64,000 nucleotides of DNA from Rotaria socialis (Eukaryota > Rotifera > Eurotatoria > Philodinida > Philodinidae). The DNA lies in NCBI GenBank assembly GCA_905331475.1, contig CAJNYU010002963.1, forward strand, positions 49,193-113,192. The letters are read 5' to 3'. Of the stretch, positions 24,001 to 36,781 are shown piece by piece (within the stretch, counting starts at the first letter, position 1; each line of letters opens with the position of its first letter). Under the pieces are notes generated by a model. That model saw only the letters and a list, made by a program, of their open reading frames with translations, did not search any database and was not told where the DNA came from. The translations under genes and the position numbers were made by a program.

Positions 24001-26201
24001 AAAGTGGAGCATATACAATTATATTTCGACCGCTAATTAGTGGAAATCATAAAATCGATATAAGAATATTTGATCGTCCTATATCAGGTTCACCATTTAC
24101 AGTTGATGTAACAAAACATAATAATCCGTTATGGACATTCGGTAAGATGAAAACAAAACCAAAAAGAGAAGATTTTCTTCAGCAGATTGTTTTTTTTTCT
24201 TTAACTTCAAGGTAAACGGGGTCGAGGTGAACATGAATTATCAATGCCGGTGAGTGTTATCGTCGATAACCGAAATGAGCGAGAACAAGTATATATACTC
24301 GATCCAGGAAATAGTCGAATTAAATGTCTTACAGTGGATGGAAAATTTATTGAACATCTCGGTAAGACTTCCATCATTTAAGTATTCGTAGAAGAATCAA
24401 ATCTGACCAATCAACAAACATATTTATTTTTCTGATTACGAGAGCAGTTGTTCTATACTTGTGAGTCCTTGCTAATCCTAAGATATGAGTATGGTAAAAG
24501 TGTATGTTTTACATTGCTACCATAGACAGACAACTTTAATCTTTTGTTCTCAACTTAGGAACAAATGTCATGAAATTTTAGTATCTTCTCAGTGATCAGT
24601 AAGTAGAAAGGGTCTTACATCTTGTTACATTCCATATAGCCTATCCGAATCTAAATGATGAACATAAATCTGAAGGCGACCAATAATGATCAAGTATCGT
24701 CTAGTCAATTATCGACATCCAGGTTTACAGCAAGGTCACTATCCAAAAGAAAAAGAACTACATTAAAATATCTGCCCATTGTCATTCTGACATGTGCTCC
24801 TTAAAAGATATTAGCATTAACACGCTCCATAATAAACATGACAGTAATTGACAACCTAAAACACATATTAATGATTTTCTTCATTAACAATATACACATC
24901 TTTTTCATATTTTCTACTTTTATCTCACTAACAACTGTTTCAATAGTATTTGCTACGCTTAGAGATGTACAGTGTCGGCGTAAATACTGAAAAACTGATC
25001 ACCGACTACACCGATAGTGTGCAAAGTGGAACACCGGTCACACTGTAATCAGTGTCACTGACACCGACTTCATTGAAGCACTGATGATCACTCATACATT
25101 GATGAGCAGTGAAACACTGACAAACCGACAACTTTTGATTGACTGAAGTCTTTAGTCAATCAGAAAGATATCGGTGTATCAGTGTTTCACTGAACACCGA
25201 CGTCGGGGCTGTCAGTGTTCCACTGCGCACACTGCCGGTATAACCAGTGCTCCACTGGACACACTGCACATTCCTAGTTATGCTCAGTATGAAATCATGT
25301 GTTTTAAAACAAATATGTTTATTTCTAGTAGCTGACTCTCTGGTTGAACCAACAAGTACTGGTTTAGCTTATCGTTCATCTACATCAACATTCTATTTGC
25401 TTGATTGGAAAAGTAAATTTATAACTGAATTCACATTATTCAATTCCAATTCATCATCAGCACATCTCAATAATAGTCGAATTCATATAAATCATCAAGT
25501 AACATGTTCATTATTTAATGAACCTGTTCAAATAGCTCTATTTGAACAACATTTTAATTCTTTACTAATATGCGACAATAATACATTATTAATTATTGAT
25601 AGTCGTACAGGTGATTTGATAAATAAAATTGATATACGTTCATTTGGTATAAAAACTATAAAAGCATTCACAATCGGTTTACAAGACGAAATTATACTTA
25701 GCGATCATCGTATACATGTATTATCATACGAAGGAAAATATATGCGGCAAATATCATCCGTAAATCAACAACAAATTGTTGATGTCGATATACATATAAC
25801 GCATGAACCACCTGATCTCATTGCATCACATCATAAACAATCGTTAACATTACCTCAACATACAAAATCTATGAATAGTCAAACAACAAAAGGAGGTAAG
25901 ACAAAATCAAAGTCGATCTTTTTTTGTTTTATGCATTCATTGAATCATTTGTTTTTCAAACTTTCTAGGATTTTATACAGCGCTTTGTGTAGATAAAAAT
26001 GGTCTTCTGTTAGCTGGCAAATGTGAGAAAGATGGAAATGCACATATTGAAATCTATGATAATCAAGGTCATTTATTACGTATTATTGATTCTTATAACC
26101 AAAGATTAAGACGTCCATGTTCATTAACAACAACTCAGGATGGCTGTGTACTCTGTGTTGATCTAACAACAGATTCAGTACGAAAATATCGATATGCTTA
26201 A
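21031..26201 (+). CDS. TRIM-NHL protein (RING, B-box, filamin repeat, NHL), TRIM2/3 type
   Basis: Probable E3 ubiquitin ligase of the TRIM2/TRIM3 (brat-related) group. Exons: 21031-21232, 21286-21321, 21379-21627, 23273-23350, 23406-23540, 23599-24141, 24212-24361, 25329-25895, 25969-26201. All phases agree and give 730 residues, close to TRIM2/3. The RING finger shows CSTC, PCSHTVCRQC and, across the first intron, KCPICRE. B-box 2 follows (KCDSHTNEELLFCETC, FCQLCDQH). A coiled-coil region spans about residues 180-300. The filamin-type Ig repeat runs from RAKIEAP to ISGSPFTVDV. The C-terminal NHL propeller begins KRGRGEHELSMPVSV and ends DSVRKYRYA. The RING, filamin and first NHL blade are well conserved. 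Later blades are divergent and contain a Ser/Asn-rich loop (FNSNSSSAHLNN). Substrates cannot be inferred. Confidence 0.92.
21628..23272. other. 1.6-kb intron of the TRIM-NHL gene
   Basis: Begins with a (TCA)n tract (21638-21665), then AT-rich sequence with a small imperfect hairpin around 22715-22740. No other feature seen. Confidence 0.5.
24960..25276. mobile_element. hAT-like MITE in TRIM-NHL intron 7, 317 bp
   Basis: Ends are TAGAGATGTACAGTGT and, reverse-complemented, TAGGAATGTGCAGTGT, with 13 of 16 bases matching. Flanks are GCTACGCT (24952-24959) and GTTATGCT (25277-25284), an 8-bp target duplication in which two positions differ by C/T transitions. The interior is dense in short inverted CAGTG/CACTG and CACCGA/TCGGTG motifs and has no reading frame. 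It ends only 52 bases before the exon-8 acceptor at 25328. Confidence 0.7.
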
Positions 26202-28989
26202 TGCTTTTCTTTCTCAGGTTTCGTTTTTCTTCTGTTTTATGTTTACGTATATTTGTGCGTGTGTGTTGTGTGTCAGATAGAGAATACCTTCCCTTTCTTC
26301 TCATGCACTAATTTGATTCTATGAAGTAAATGTAAAAAAAACATTTGAACTAAAATCTCCGATCGCCATGGCAATCTCTTTAAAAAAAGCTAGTCCCTCT
26401 ATATTCCCTTATTGAAAACCTGTAGATTTATTTTTAGAGTACAGGGAAAACTTTATCTAACGAAAGACGCATAGTAATTGACAAATTCCGTTCGAAAATT
26501 AAATATATTCGATAGAGATTAAACTATTTAGAGTTTTATACGAAATGAAACGTGAGAAAAAAGTATGTCGAACAAAATAGGCAATCGCAACAGTGTATAA
26601 TATCCGTTAGAAATAGATTGCAACTTTAACAGATGTATTGCAGTTGAGAAAAATGAAGAGAAAAGTGACCATCTTTTCTTTTTGATAGTCGAAATATCCA
26701 GAAAAATTTTGAGTTTATGCATTTCTCGATGAATCATTTTTCGTAATCATCAGAAAATCAAGACTCTGGATAAGTTTACGTTGATCGCAACAGATTTTGG
26801 TTCATGTTTTCTTTCAGTTCATTTCATAGGATTCGTTAATGTATGTATGTTCGCTTATTGTTTCCTGTATAAAGTGCCACCAACGCTGTCCATCATTTTT
26901 TCTCTTGTATATTATTTTTGTTTATTGTCTATGTCTAACGCGTTGAAAGAATTATTATATAAAATGAAAATGAGAGATAGATTCCTCTGGTAATTTCAGT
27001 ATAAATAAAGATTTTTTATGAATAATTATGCTTTGAACAACAATTTTCTTTTTAAAGAAATGATTAATAAAAGATGATTGTCACCAAGAGAAAGAACATC
27101 ATATACATAACAAATATATCAGCTTTTTCCTAGTAGGAAATCCTTTTGAAAATTGTTTGTTTGTTTGTTCTATAAGGATTGTTATACTGTTGAATCAAAG
27201 AGAACTCGATCTGAAAAAGAAAATAGGCGTTTCCCAAAGTCATCACTGGAGGGTCAAGCTTAATTAAATATTTAAAAAAACAATCATTCATATTCTAATA
27301 ATGATCATCAGAAACGTTTAAAATTGATTTTCAAGATTTCAGCAATTTATTTTTGTTTATAGATTTAAAAAAAAATGATTTCCAAGATTTCAAAGAGAAT
27401 GAGAAGTGTTGCATTGATCGATCACAGCCTTTATAAAATATTGAACTGATTAAACTGTAGCCATCGAACCACCATGAGTATTTCTGAATTTATTGAGGTG
27501 AATAATGTCACTTTGGTACCTACAACGAATATTATAGATGTGTACAGAGCCCTTAGTTGTCATTTTGATCCATGGTTAGAATATTAATTATGTGTAATCA
27601 AAGAAAAGTAACAAGCGAATATCAGCACAGCAATATAAAAAAAAATACGATGATAGTGAGCACAAAAAAAAGAGAAAAAACTACGTTCGAAATAATTAAT
27701 AAGATATATATTTTGTCGGGCAATCGATTATCCTTGGAGGAATAACAGTAGTTCGTTGGAATTTTTTCATTGTATTTATTTTGCATTGATTGAATGAGAC
27801 CAAAGAGTCCAATAGTTTATTGAAATTGTTTTATTTGAAAGTAAGTCGAATATGATCCTTGGATAGCTGCGACAGCTTGTTAAGAATACTTTTCATTGAG
27901 TATAGTTAATATGCTCTTTTTTCATCTTATTATATAATTTCGATTGATGTTCTATGAGATAGACTTCGCTTGATTTATTTTGCAACCAACTGTTGCAGTC
28001 AAAATTTTCAAGATGTCTATTTAAGACTTACATATAAATATTTCATTGAATCGCAATGAAAATAAATAATATTCAACTGTTTTATTTTTATCTTATGGAT
28101 AAGATCGAGTTTATTTATATTTTAGCTTTCAATGAAACTATATTTAATCTGTGCAACAGTTCATTAGAATGAAAATCGTAAATTCTGCCAACAAATTCCA
28201 CTGATCCAATGTTGGTTTAACTATTGGGTTCAAGTAATAGTCAAAACAAAATTATATAAATGTCATTTCTTTATCACTCATCAATTCGTCACTCGACTTC
28301 TATGCGTTTAGAGAGATAAAAACTTATATGAAAGAGTAGGCCTACTGTCGTGTCAAAAAACGATTAATCATAGTCAACAAAAACAAACATCCTTCGAGAC
28401 CACCCTACAAAATTCTACAGACAATCTTACAGGAAGAAACGTTTCCAAGCAAGAGATGCCGTTAACTTCATATCCTTATCGACGACGATTAGCTTTTATG
28501 AGTATGTTGGATTATCTTCTAGCTGATTAAATAGAAGAAAGAAAATTATCAATTCTATCCACTGATGAAAGTAACGACTATTTCTATCTCATGTTCATTT
28601 TTCTAGAAATTGAATTGTGGTTGATCGTGAGAAAAAAATCTGATTATAATAGTGTACATAGCGAAATATGATCTTCTAGATAACTAAGCGACATCTTTGA
28701 AACGAGAAGAAAAGATTGGTTCCATCATGGATCCAGCCATTTGGAAGAATTCGTATATGATTCATCTGATTTGTTAGTTCTTTAAACCGGAAATAATCGT
28801 TTCGATCGATTATTGTTCTGTTTATTCTTATTTTATTTTATTTTATTTTATTTTATTTCTATTGATTGCATTTATATTATTTTAGAATGATTTTTGAAAT
28901 TAATTGATTGAATCAATTGATAATATATATAAATAGTTTCGATGCTGGAGAGTTTATTTTAATTTTAACGAAAAAAAAAGAAGAAAGAA
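26202..28989. other. Intergenic, AT-rich
   Basis: No gene seen between the TRIM and ORP genes. A (TTTTA)n microsatellite lies at about 28828-28858, shortly before the ORP start. Confidence 0.5.
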
Positions 28990-31900
28990 ATGCATAAATC
29001 ATCAACGACAACGACAGCAGCAAAAATTCAAAAGAATCGTTCTGTAAGTTAGTTACTTTTTTATTTTAATAGTAGCTTTTAAGGAGAATCGAAAATTTTA
29101 TGGTAACTATTCGTCTTACTCCAATTTCTTTTTACACGAACGAGAACAAATATAGTTCAATTTTTTCTTCGCTCGTTTCTCGTCTTCGTGAGTATTACTC
29201 ATTTTAGAAAATCGAAAACAATTATATGACAATTTTGAACTTAATCGATTCGTTTGTACGAATATTATTAAAAGGAATAAATGTACTCAGAATCTTATTA
29301 TATTAACACAGGATATGAATTTTATTGTATTATGTTAAATATAGGTTTTTATGAATAGAGAATATTTTGTGAGGAAATATTTTCTTTTTTTCTCCAAGAC
29401 AAAACAAACATATTTTGAATACTTTTTAAAAAAGAATAAAAACATATGGGAGTTGCCATAAATCGATAAAGAAATAGTTTAGTAATTTCCTATATGATAT
29501 GTCTATCATTGTAAATTCGTACAATAAACAAGAATTCTTATCTCATATAGCCTTCTATTAAACTTTCTTCAAATAAAAAATGAAGACAAAAAACAGGGAA
29601 TTTTTTATGGACTTACTCAGCTGTGCCCTTCAACTAAATGTATGTGTACATGGATATATATATATATAAATATATCGCCTTTTCTTTTTTTTTTTGCAAA
29701 AAAGAAGCGTACGAAAGAACGAAAAAAAATATTTTTATGTGCTCCCCATCACTGTCTTCATTTGTAAAGGAACAATGGATCAAAAGATGACATATTCATC
29801 TCAATAATGACTAGCGAGAGAGGTATTAAGAAAGCTTTGAAATTAAAAACATTTCATGAAATTAGAAATGATGTTACTTATGAGATAAAAATTTTCTCAA
29901 AAAAGCAACCAAAATGGGCTACTACAATTACAACCAATAAACAAATAACCGTCGAAGATAATACTAGACACCAAGTGAGAAAAACATATTGAATAGAAAT
30001 TATTCTTTTATTTTTGTACGAAAAGAAAACAATAAATATTATATTATTTTTATTCATTTATTTAGGTTAATACAGATTCGGAAAATGGCGAAGATTCCGA
30101 TGATGATGTTGCAGGCGGAGTCAACGAAAAAATTGTGTCAACAAGTGGCCAAAAAAGACAAAAACAAAGAAAGGTTAGATGATATATTTTTGCTTGATTA
30201 TAAACGTAAATAAAAAAACCAGGATAATCAAGTCAAGGTTGAATACACAGCTTTGATATGATCGAAACATTCACGAAAACGTTTTTCTACTAATGATAAA
30301 ATGAAATATTAATAAAAAAGTTTTGAATATCTATTTAGACATATGCATCGGAATTGTTACCAATGAAATTGGTTAATGATCCATCGAAACCTATGATAAC
30401 ATTATCGAATTATTTAATGAAAAAACGTAAATGGCCATATCGTGGGTGGCATAAACGCTTTTTTGTTTTACAAGATGGTTATTTAATCTACGGCAAATCT
30501 GAGCAAGAAGTAAGCTGTTAAACATCCATTGAACATTGCTTTTTCTTCCTGTGAATGAGCTATATAAAACGTCGTATGTTTTCTACTAAGAAAAATTTGT
30601 CCATAAGGTAGTTTTTTAATAAACAAAATTAACAAAGATACAACTAAAAAACAGGTTGAGAATAATTATGATTTATATTTTGAGTGCAGATCAGACATTC
30701 TCTCGAGAGAGAGAGATCAATTTACTCTACTTCACTAAATGAAAGAAGACGATACGAAAATTAATTGATTTTAAAATTTTGTTTTTTGCCAGATAAAACG
30801 TGGTCGATACAATGGTCGATGTGATATCGGTTTATGCATTGTTACATTTATTCGAGAATTGCAACGTATTAATATCGACGAAACAAATTCTGTTTATCAT
30901 ATTAAAATAAAAGATAGAAGTTCATTTGAACAGTGGCTTGAACAAATAGCCATTCATCGAAATTATCGACAAAGAGTACTGGAAGAACAAAGCCCATTAA
31001 TAAAAAATATAAATACCACCGACGAACCAAAAAAAGAAACTAACCATAAAAGCCCATCGCCAATTAATAGTGCCATAAAATCATCTGATCGCCTGTTTTA
31101 CAATGGTAATGCTTGCAAAAATTGATTTCAAAGGAAAATAAAGCAAATCATTTTTTCATTGCAATTAAATAGATTTCGCTGAAATTCAAGTGCAATTAAG
31201 TAGTCTATCTGATGTTCTTGAACAAATCAAGATAAATACGACGACAACATCAAGTGTATCTTCGAGATCTATAGTAAGAGTTTCTTTCTTTATTTGTTTG
31301 TTTTTATCTATTTTAGCATATGTCATTCATTTTATCTCTCGTGTTCTAGGATGGAGGTAAAACAAATAGTGGCCATACACCATCAGCTAGTATAAGTAGT
31401 ATTAATTCTTTTACGTTACTCGATGTTCAACGACAAGATTACTTTGAATTATCGAAAAAAGGTTATTAATTAGTACGAAAAATATTCATTAACAAGTGTC
31501 TTTTTCGATTTTAGTTTTTGATAATCTAAATAATCTTTATAAACGCTTATCTGTGCTCGCTATAGAACAACAACAACAATTAGTAAATTAAATTTTATGA
31601 AAAAAATTTCATGAAAAAAACTTTCTTTTTTCAGACTAATTCAGTAAATGCAGGAACCAGTAATACCCTTCAATCAATATCATCAGGATCGACGACTATG
31701 TCTCGACATGAATCTATTTTTTATGATGCTCCTGAAGTTCTTAGTGTTCTCATGCTCAATGAAGATAAAGATGAAATTGAAAAAATGGTACGTAGAGGAA
31801 ATTTGCCTCTGAAAAATATCAAAATTTAACTATTTAGCCCCCACTAGGGATGTCCAGGGTAAGCTTTTTCTCAGTCACCTGTACATTGATTAAGAGAAAT

Positions 31901-34900
31901 TTTCGTTTCCATGTTTCACGAAACCTTAACCGTCAAAACATTGATTTTAATTTTATTCTACGAATTTTCGAGTGTGCTACCCCGTACAGTCAAACTCTTA
32001 CACCCTGTTGATATCAATGCTATCTATTGATCTGCATGAATTTTATGGAATTTGATTTGGAAAACAAAAACAGATTTTTGTGGTAAACTTGGAAATAAAA
32101 TTGCGCTGTTTTATTCTTAACGATTGTAGTATATTGATAGTGCGAATCGGAGGAAACAATAGGGCATAAATTGCAATTTAATCATAGTTACGAAAGTTAT
32201 AATTCTACGTGTTTGCATAGAAACTCTAGGTCATTTTACATCTCCGATATCTCATAAAAGAAAATATCTGGAAGCTGAAACTTTACGACAACTTTTATTC
32301 TACGACTCAAGGTTAATCTAACATTTTTCGTATTGTGATTTTTGAGAAATGCACGAAACGTCGTGATACCCTGAATTTTATCTTGGTGCAAAATATTTCT
32401 TTTCTAACTGTTATACTATTCATCAACACTTGTGAAATGATTCGAAACATATCTTTCCTAGTAGAACTCATACAGTACTTCGTGACATAGACTGTTCAAA
32501 AAATCGACTAGTGATTAATTGCAATTTCGAGGATAGCTGAACGAATTAGAGATAATAAATCCAAAATAACTCGTCCTGACACAATAGAACAGACAAATGG
32601 AGCATTATTTGACATTTGTGTCAAAACTACATAATTTAAGCGAAAATTACTTTATATACATGCGTGTCCTTTTCATCATCACTCAACTATCATGGGATAC
32701 GCATTCTTTTTTTCCCGAGAAATACTGTCGTGCAAGAAAAAAACGAAGACATTGCTTCCGCCTATGTTCAATCGCTATTTTCGAACACGGAAGTCACTTT
32801 GTACTTTGCTATTATCATAAAAAAAATATGAATACTATGCTTGTATGATTCGTATATCAGTAAAGCTTTTCTGAAACATCTGTGGAAGGTATTGGACAAA
32901 AATCTTCGATAAATAATACTGGTTTACTGTAACGATGTATTTGTGCCAGTTACCTAAATATCAAACTAGAAAATATCTTCGTGGTCTTATGTATAAATAA
33001 ATGTGGAAACTTCGGATTTCATCCGAGAGTTATGTGTACTGCAAAAAGTGCATGGGACATATGAGTCATTCTAGAATGTCGGAACATCAAAATTATCATG
33101 AGAAACTAGGCAATTTGATTTCTGGATGCAGTTTTTGTGCATTTTGAGACGTTTTTCAGGCAATGTTTCGTTAGAAAGCTACGGTTTAGTTCAAAACTAA
33201 TATCAGATTCGGAATCAGCGTTAAAAACTGAGTCGAGTTATATATATTGTGAATAATTCTGAGAAAAATTTGTTTTTCGGAAAAAAATCCCTGTACCCTT
33301 CCTCAGGGATGGCCTGGTCAAAAATGACAATTTTTTCGATAACTCAGCCATTTCTTGAGGGATTCTTCTCATCTTCGAACTCGACCGAGATATTCATGAG
33401 ATTGAACTGTGTGGAAAATTTCATCACGGCCTGACTCTTCTGTCGAAAGTTATCGTGCCTACGGCCGACCGGACGGACATACTGACCGATTCTAGAGTGT
33501 ACTCACTTTTTGAGTACACAAAAATAGCATCATCTATTATAGAATATGAGTCAATAAAAATGACTTAAAAAATACTCGAGTAGTCAGAACTGAAACTAAT
33601 AAATATCTAATCTTTTGTGAAAAATATTTAAGGAAACTCATTCACTGTATGGTTTTTTAGTTATCTGATATGTTAAATTGATTTGGCAAGCTAGTTTCTT
33701 CTTCCTTCACAAAGTGTTAATTAAAAAAGAAAATATTGAGAAGTACTTAATTGATCATTTCATTAATTATATGTAATTTTCTATTACAAATACGTATCTT
33801 CTCTGTGATGTATGCATTAAGAAAAAATATTGAAGAACTTGTGTTAAATTGTGTTTTTTTTTAAACAAAATTTCTGTTAAAAATAACAACGCGAGGAAAA
33901 CTAAGAATCATAATTTAAATGTTCTACACGGGCATAACGTTTCATATCCGGAGTCAAACCGACAATTTTTTCTACGCCCGATACCGGAATCAATCTGACA
34001 GTACATTTTCGATCCGAGCCTATGTTCTGGTCTGAGTTTCATGACACTAAATGAAGGTTAGACTCTGCATGATTGCAGTCAATCTTGTAAAAAATAACGA
34101 TTGATAAGATTTCTTCGCTTGTCATTTTAGACGTTTTCAATATCTGAGAAGATTTCAGAAAAGAAAACAAATTAACAATAGAAAGTTAACTTTACAAAAA
34201 TGATTCAAGAAAAATTTAATTATTGCTTAAAAATGAAATCATCAAACTGATTTGCAATACTCTCTCTATTTCTCATATATAATCGTTTCTTGTGTTTTAG
34301 TCTGACTTTGAATCATCAAGTTGTGGCGATGATGAAAGTCATGCTGGCGATCTCTCTCATATATCAACTATTCCACCGCAATTAAGTATGCTCATATTTT
34401 TCTTATTCGTTCTATTCAATTCATTCGTTCTATAGAACTACCTGAAATAAAATGGCGGCGGTCATCTCTACCATCGTGTGCACCGGACACATCAAATATT
34501 GGTTTATGGAATATAATGCGTAAAGCGATTGGAAAAGATTTATCTCGTGTAGCAATGCCAGTTATATTAAATGAACCATTAGGTTTATTACAAAAATTAT
34601 GTGAAGAAATGGAATTTTCTGATTTACTCGACCGTGCATCACAAACAGACGATGTTTATCTGCGTCTTGTTTATATTGCTGCTTTTATTGTTTCAACATA
34701 TTCATCAAATTATTATCGAACTGGACGAAAAAATTTTAATCCTTTATTGGGTGAAACATACGAATGTATACGGGAAGATAAAGGATGGAAATTCATTGCC
34801 GAACAAGTAAAATTTTATTTTTAATTTCTTTTAACAATACTTTAATGTCTTATGTTTTGTAGGTCAGTCACCATCCAACAATAAGTGCATGTACTTGTAT

Positions 34901-36781
34901 TTCACCCAATTTTATATTTTCTCAAAGTAGGAAAATGAAATTAGAGGAAATTATATTTCAGCAATTCTTCTTTCTATTTAGAATTACAAGCCAAAGTAAA
35001 ATTCTGGGGAAAATCAATAGGTAGCTACTTTTTTTTCCGAATATATTAATTTGTAATAATAATTTGTTTTTTAGAAATATTTCCTGATTCATTGAATACA
35101 TTAGTATTACCAAAATACAATGAAACAATAACATGGAATAAATGTCCAATGTGTATACATAATGTTCTGTCATCAGAACGATGGATTGATCATTATGGTG
35201 ATGTTCTTGTTGAAAGTTCATTTGGTACTAAAGCTCGAATTAGCTTTATTCAGGTTAGTTTTTGTTTAAAAAAACAAAACTCAATAGAAAAAGTCTTTTT
35301 TTTTTCTATTTCGAAATCAATTTAGAGTGATTATCGAACACGTTTAAATAACGTCGCTGGAGATATTATAGACGCTACGGGGAAAGTAGTTCACAAAATA
35401 TTCGGCCATTGGCATGAAAATATTTTTTGTGGAAATGATCAAACAGCAAAATGTATTTGGCGACAAAGTACGTAATAAGAGATTAATATTTATTGAAAAT
35501 ATGGTGCTAAATGAAACCAATTAGTTCTTACAACATACGAATGAATTAGATTATTAACAGATCAATGGAGACGAGATTTGTATTATCTATTTTCGGATTT
35601 CGTGGAAATAGAAACAAAACAGATTTTTAGCTAACGCATGTGAAAATAATCTAGATATGACATATGTGATGGGAACATGATGCACATATGATGCTTACTA
35701 GTAGTTAGTTTGATAATTTGCATGAACCACGGACACGGGGGAAATGGCGGACTTGAAGTAGAAAATTACTTCACAGTAGACTACTTGAAGTAGAAAATTA
35801 CTTCACAGTAGACTACTTGAAGTAGCTCAAAGTACCACCCAAGTAGCCCAAAGTAGGAACAAGTAACGTAAATTAACCTCAAGTGACTTCAGGAAAATTT
35901 GAAGTTAAAAAGTACGTCAAAGTAAGCTACTTCAAATAGCTGAAAGTAACTTGAAGTAGCTCAAAGTAACTTGAAGTTCAAAAGTCCGCCGTTTCCCCCT
36001 TGTCTATACGCCAGATTCTGATCGGTTTACTTTTTCATAAATCTAATGAGCATCAAATTATCCTTAAAAATTCCAACCGGAACAACTGTTCTCTCTTATG
36101 ACACGTTTCTGAGATGCAAAGAGAGAATTCTTTTCAATGGACAACATTCATATCTTGTTTTTCTTTGTGTAAATAAAATTCTAAGAATAAATCAAAATTT
36201 CAGCAGCATGCTTACAACTGAGCTCTAGCGGAGGTTCTTGATTACGACGTCCATCAAGATTTTTTCCCTTGTAGTTTACGACGGATTTTCCATGCAATGA
36301 GTTTTCTCATCATTTGAAGATTAATATTGTTTTGGCTAATTCAATGCAATCGCTTGTACATATTTCAAATTTTATTTAGGTGCGGTACCAGAAAATTCAA
36401 AGCAATATTATGGTTTTACTCGGTTTGCCATTGAACTAAATGAACTTGATGATGATCTTCGGAAGCAATTACCACCGACAGATACTCGTTTTCGACCTGA
36501 TCAACGGTTCGTTCACTTTCTTTCTATCTCATACTGTAATATGACCTATTCCTATTTTTTAAATTAGTTTACTCGAAGCTGGAAAAGTCGAAGAAGCTGA
36601 AAAAGAAAAAGCTCGTATTGAACAAGCTCAACGCGAACGTGCTGGCCATGTTCTACCTCCAAAATGGTTCAAACGAGATGGTGATTCGCATGTCTTTATT
36701 CGTGATGAAGATCCAGGACATAACTATTGGAAGAAACGCGAAGAAAATTGGACTGGCGTCGAGTTTATACAATTATGGTAG
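28990..36781 (+). CDS. Oxysterol-binding protein-related protein, ORP3/6/7 type
   Basis: Lipid-transfer protein acting at membrane contact sites. Exons: 28990-29043, 29819-29974 (left border uncertain), 30066-30173, 30339-30509, 30793-31105, 31173-31273, 31350-31461, 31515-31582, 31635-31787, 34301-34385, 34436-34806, 34863-34926, 34982-35020, 35075-35253, 35326-35467, 36380-36506, 36568-36781. Phases agree and give about 818 residues. The PH domain starts [24 protein letters not shown]-like motif IFYDAPE, which would bind ER VAP proteins, precedes the ligand domain. The sterol-binding domain shows [33 protein letters not shown] and, across an intron, EQVSHHPT. The usual signature is EQVSHHPP, so the last Pro is Thr. 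It ends in a helical acidic/basic stretch and [10 protein letters not shown]. The closest group is ORP3/6/7, from the PH wording and length. The two-His lipid-phosphate motif is intact. Confidence 0.93.
31788..34300. other. 2.5-kb ORP intron, probably carrying a decayed dispersed repeat
   Basis: The sequence TAGGGATGTCCAGGG near 31854 looks like a hAT end, and AGGGATGGCCTGG recurs near 33305 in the same orientation. Around 33497-33519 there is a perfect 9-bp hairpin, GTGTACTCA facing TGAGTACAC, just after GGCCGACCGGACGGAC. About 33930-34050 is again rich in CCGGA/CCGATA motifs. No coding region is supported and I could not pair the ends. Confidence 0.35.
35732..36004. repeat. 273-bp foldback element in ORP intron 15
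   Basis: Left end GACACGGGGGAAATGGCGGACTT and the reverse complement of the right end GACAAGGGGGAAACGGCGGACTT match at all but two bases. The interior contains two exact 32-bp tandem copies starting ACTTGAAGTAGAAAATTACT (from about 35751), and many AAGTAGCTCAAAGTAACTTG variants. No clear target duplication could be found. Superfamily unknown. Confidence 0.65.
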
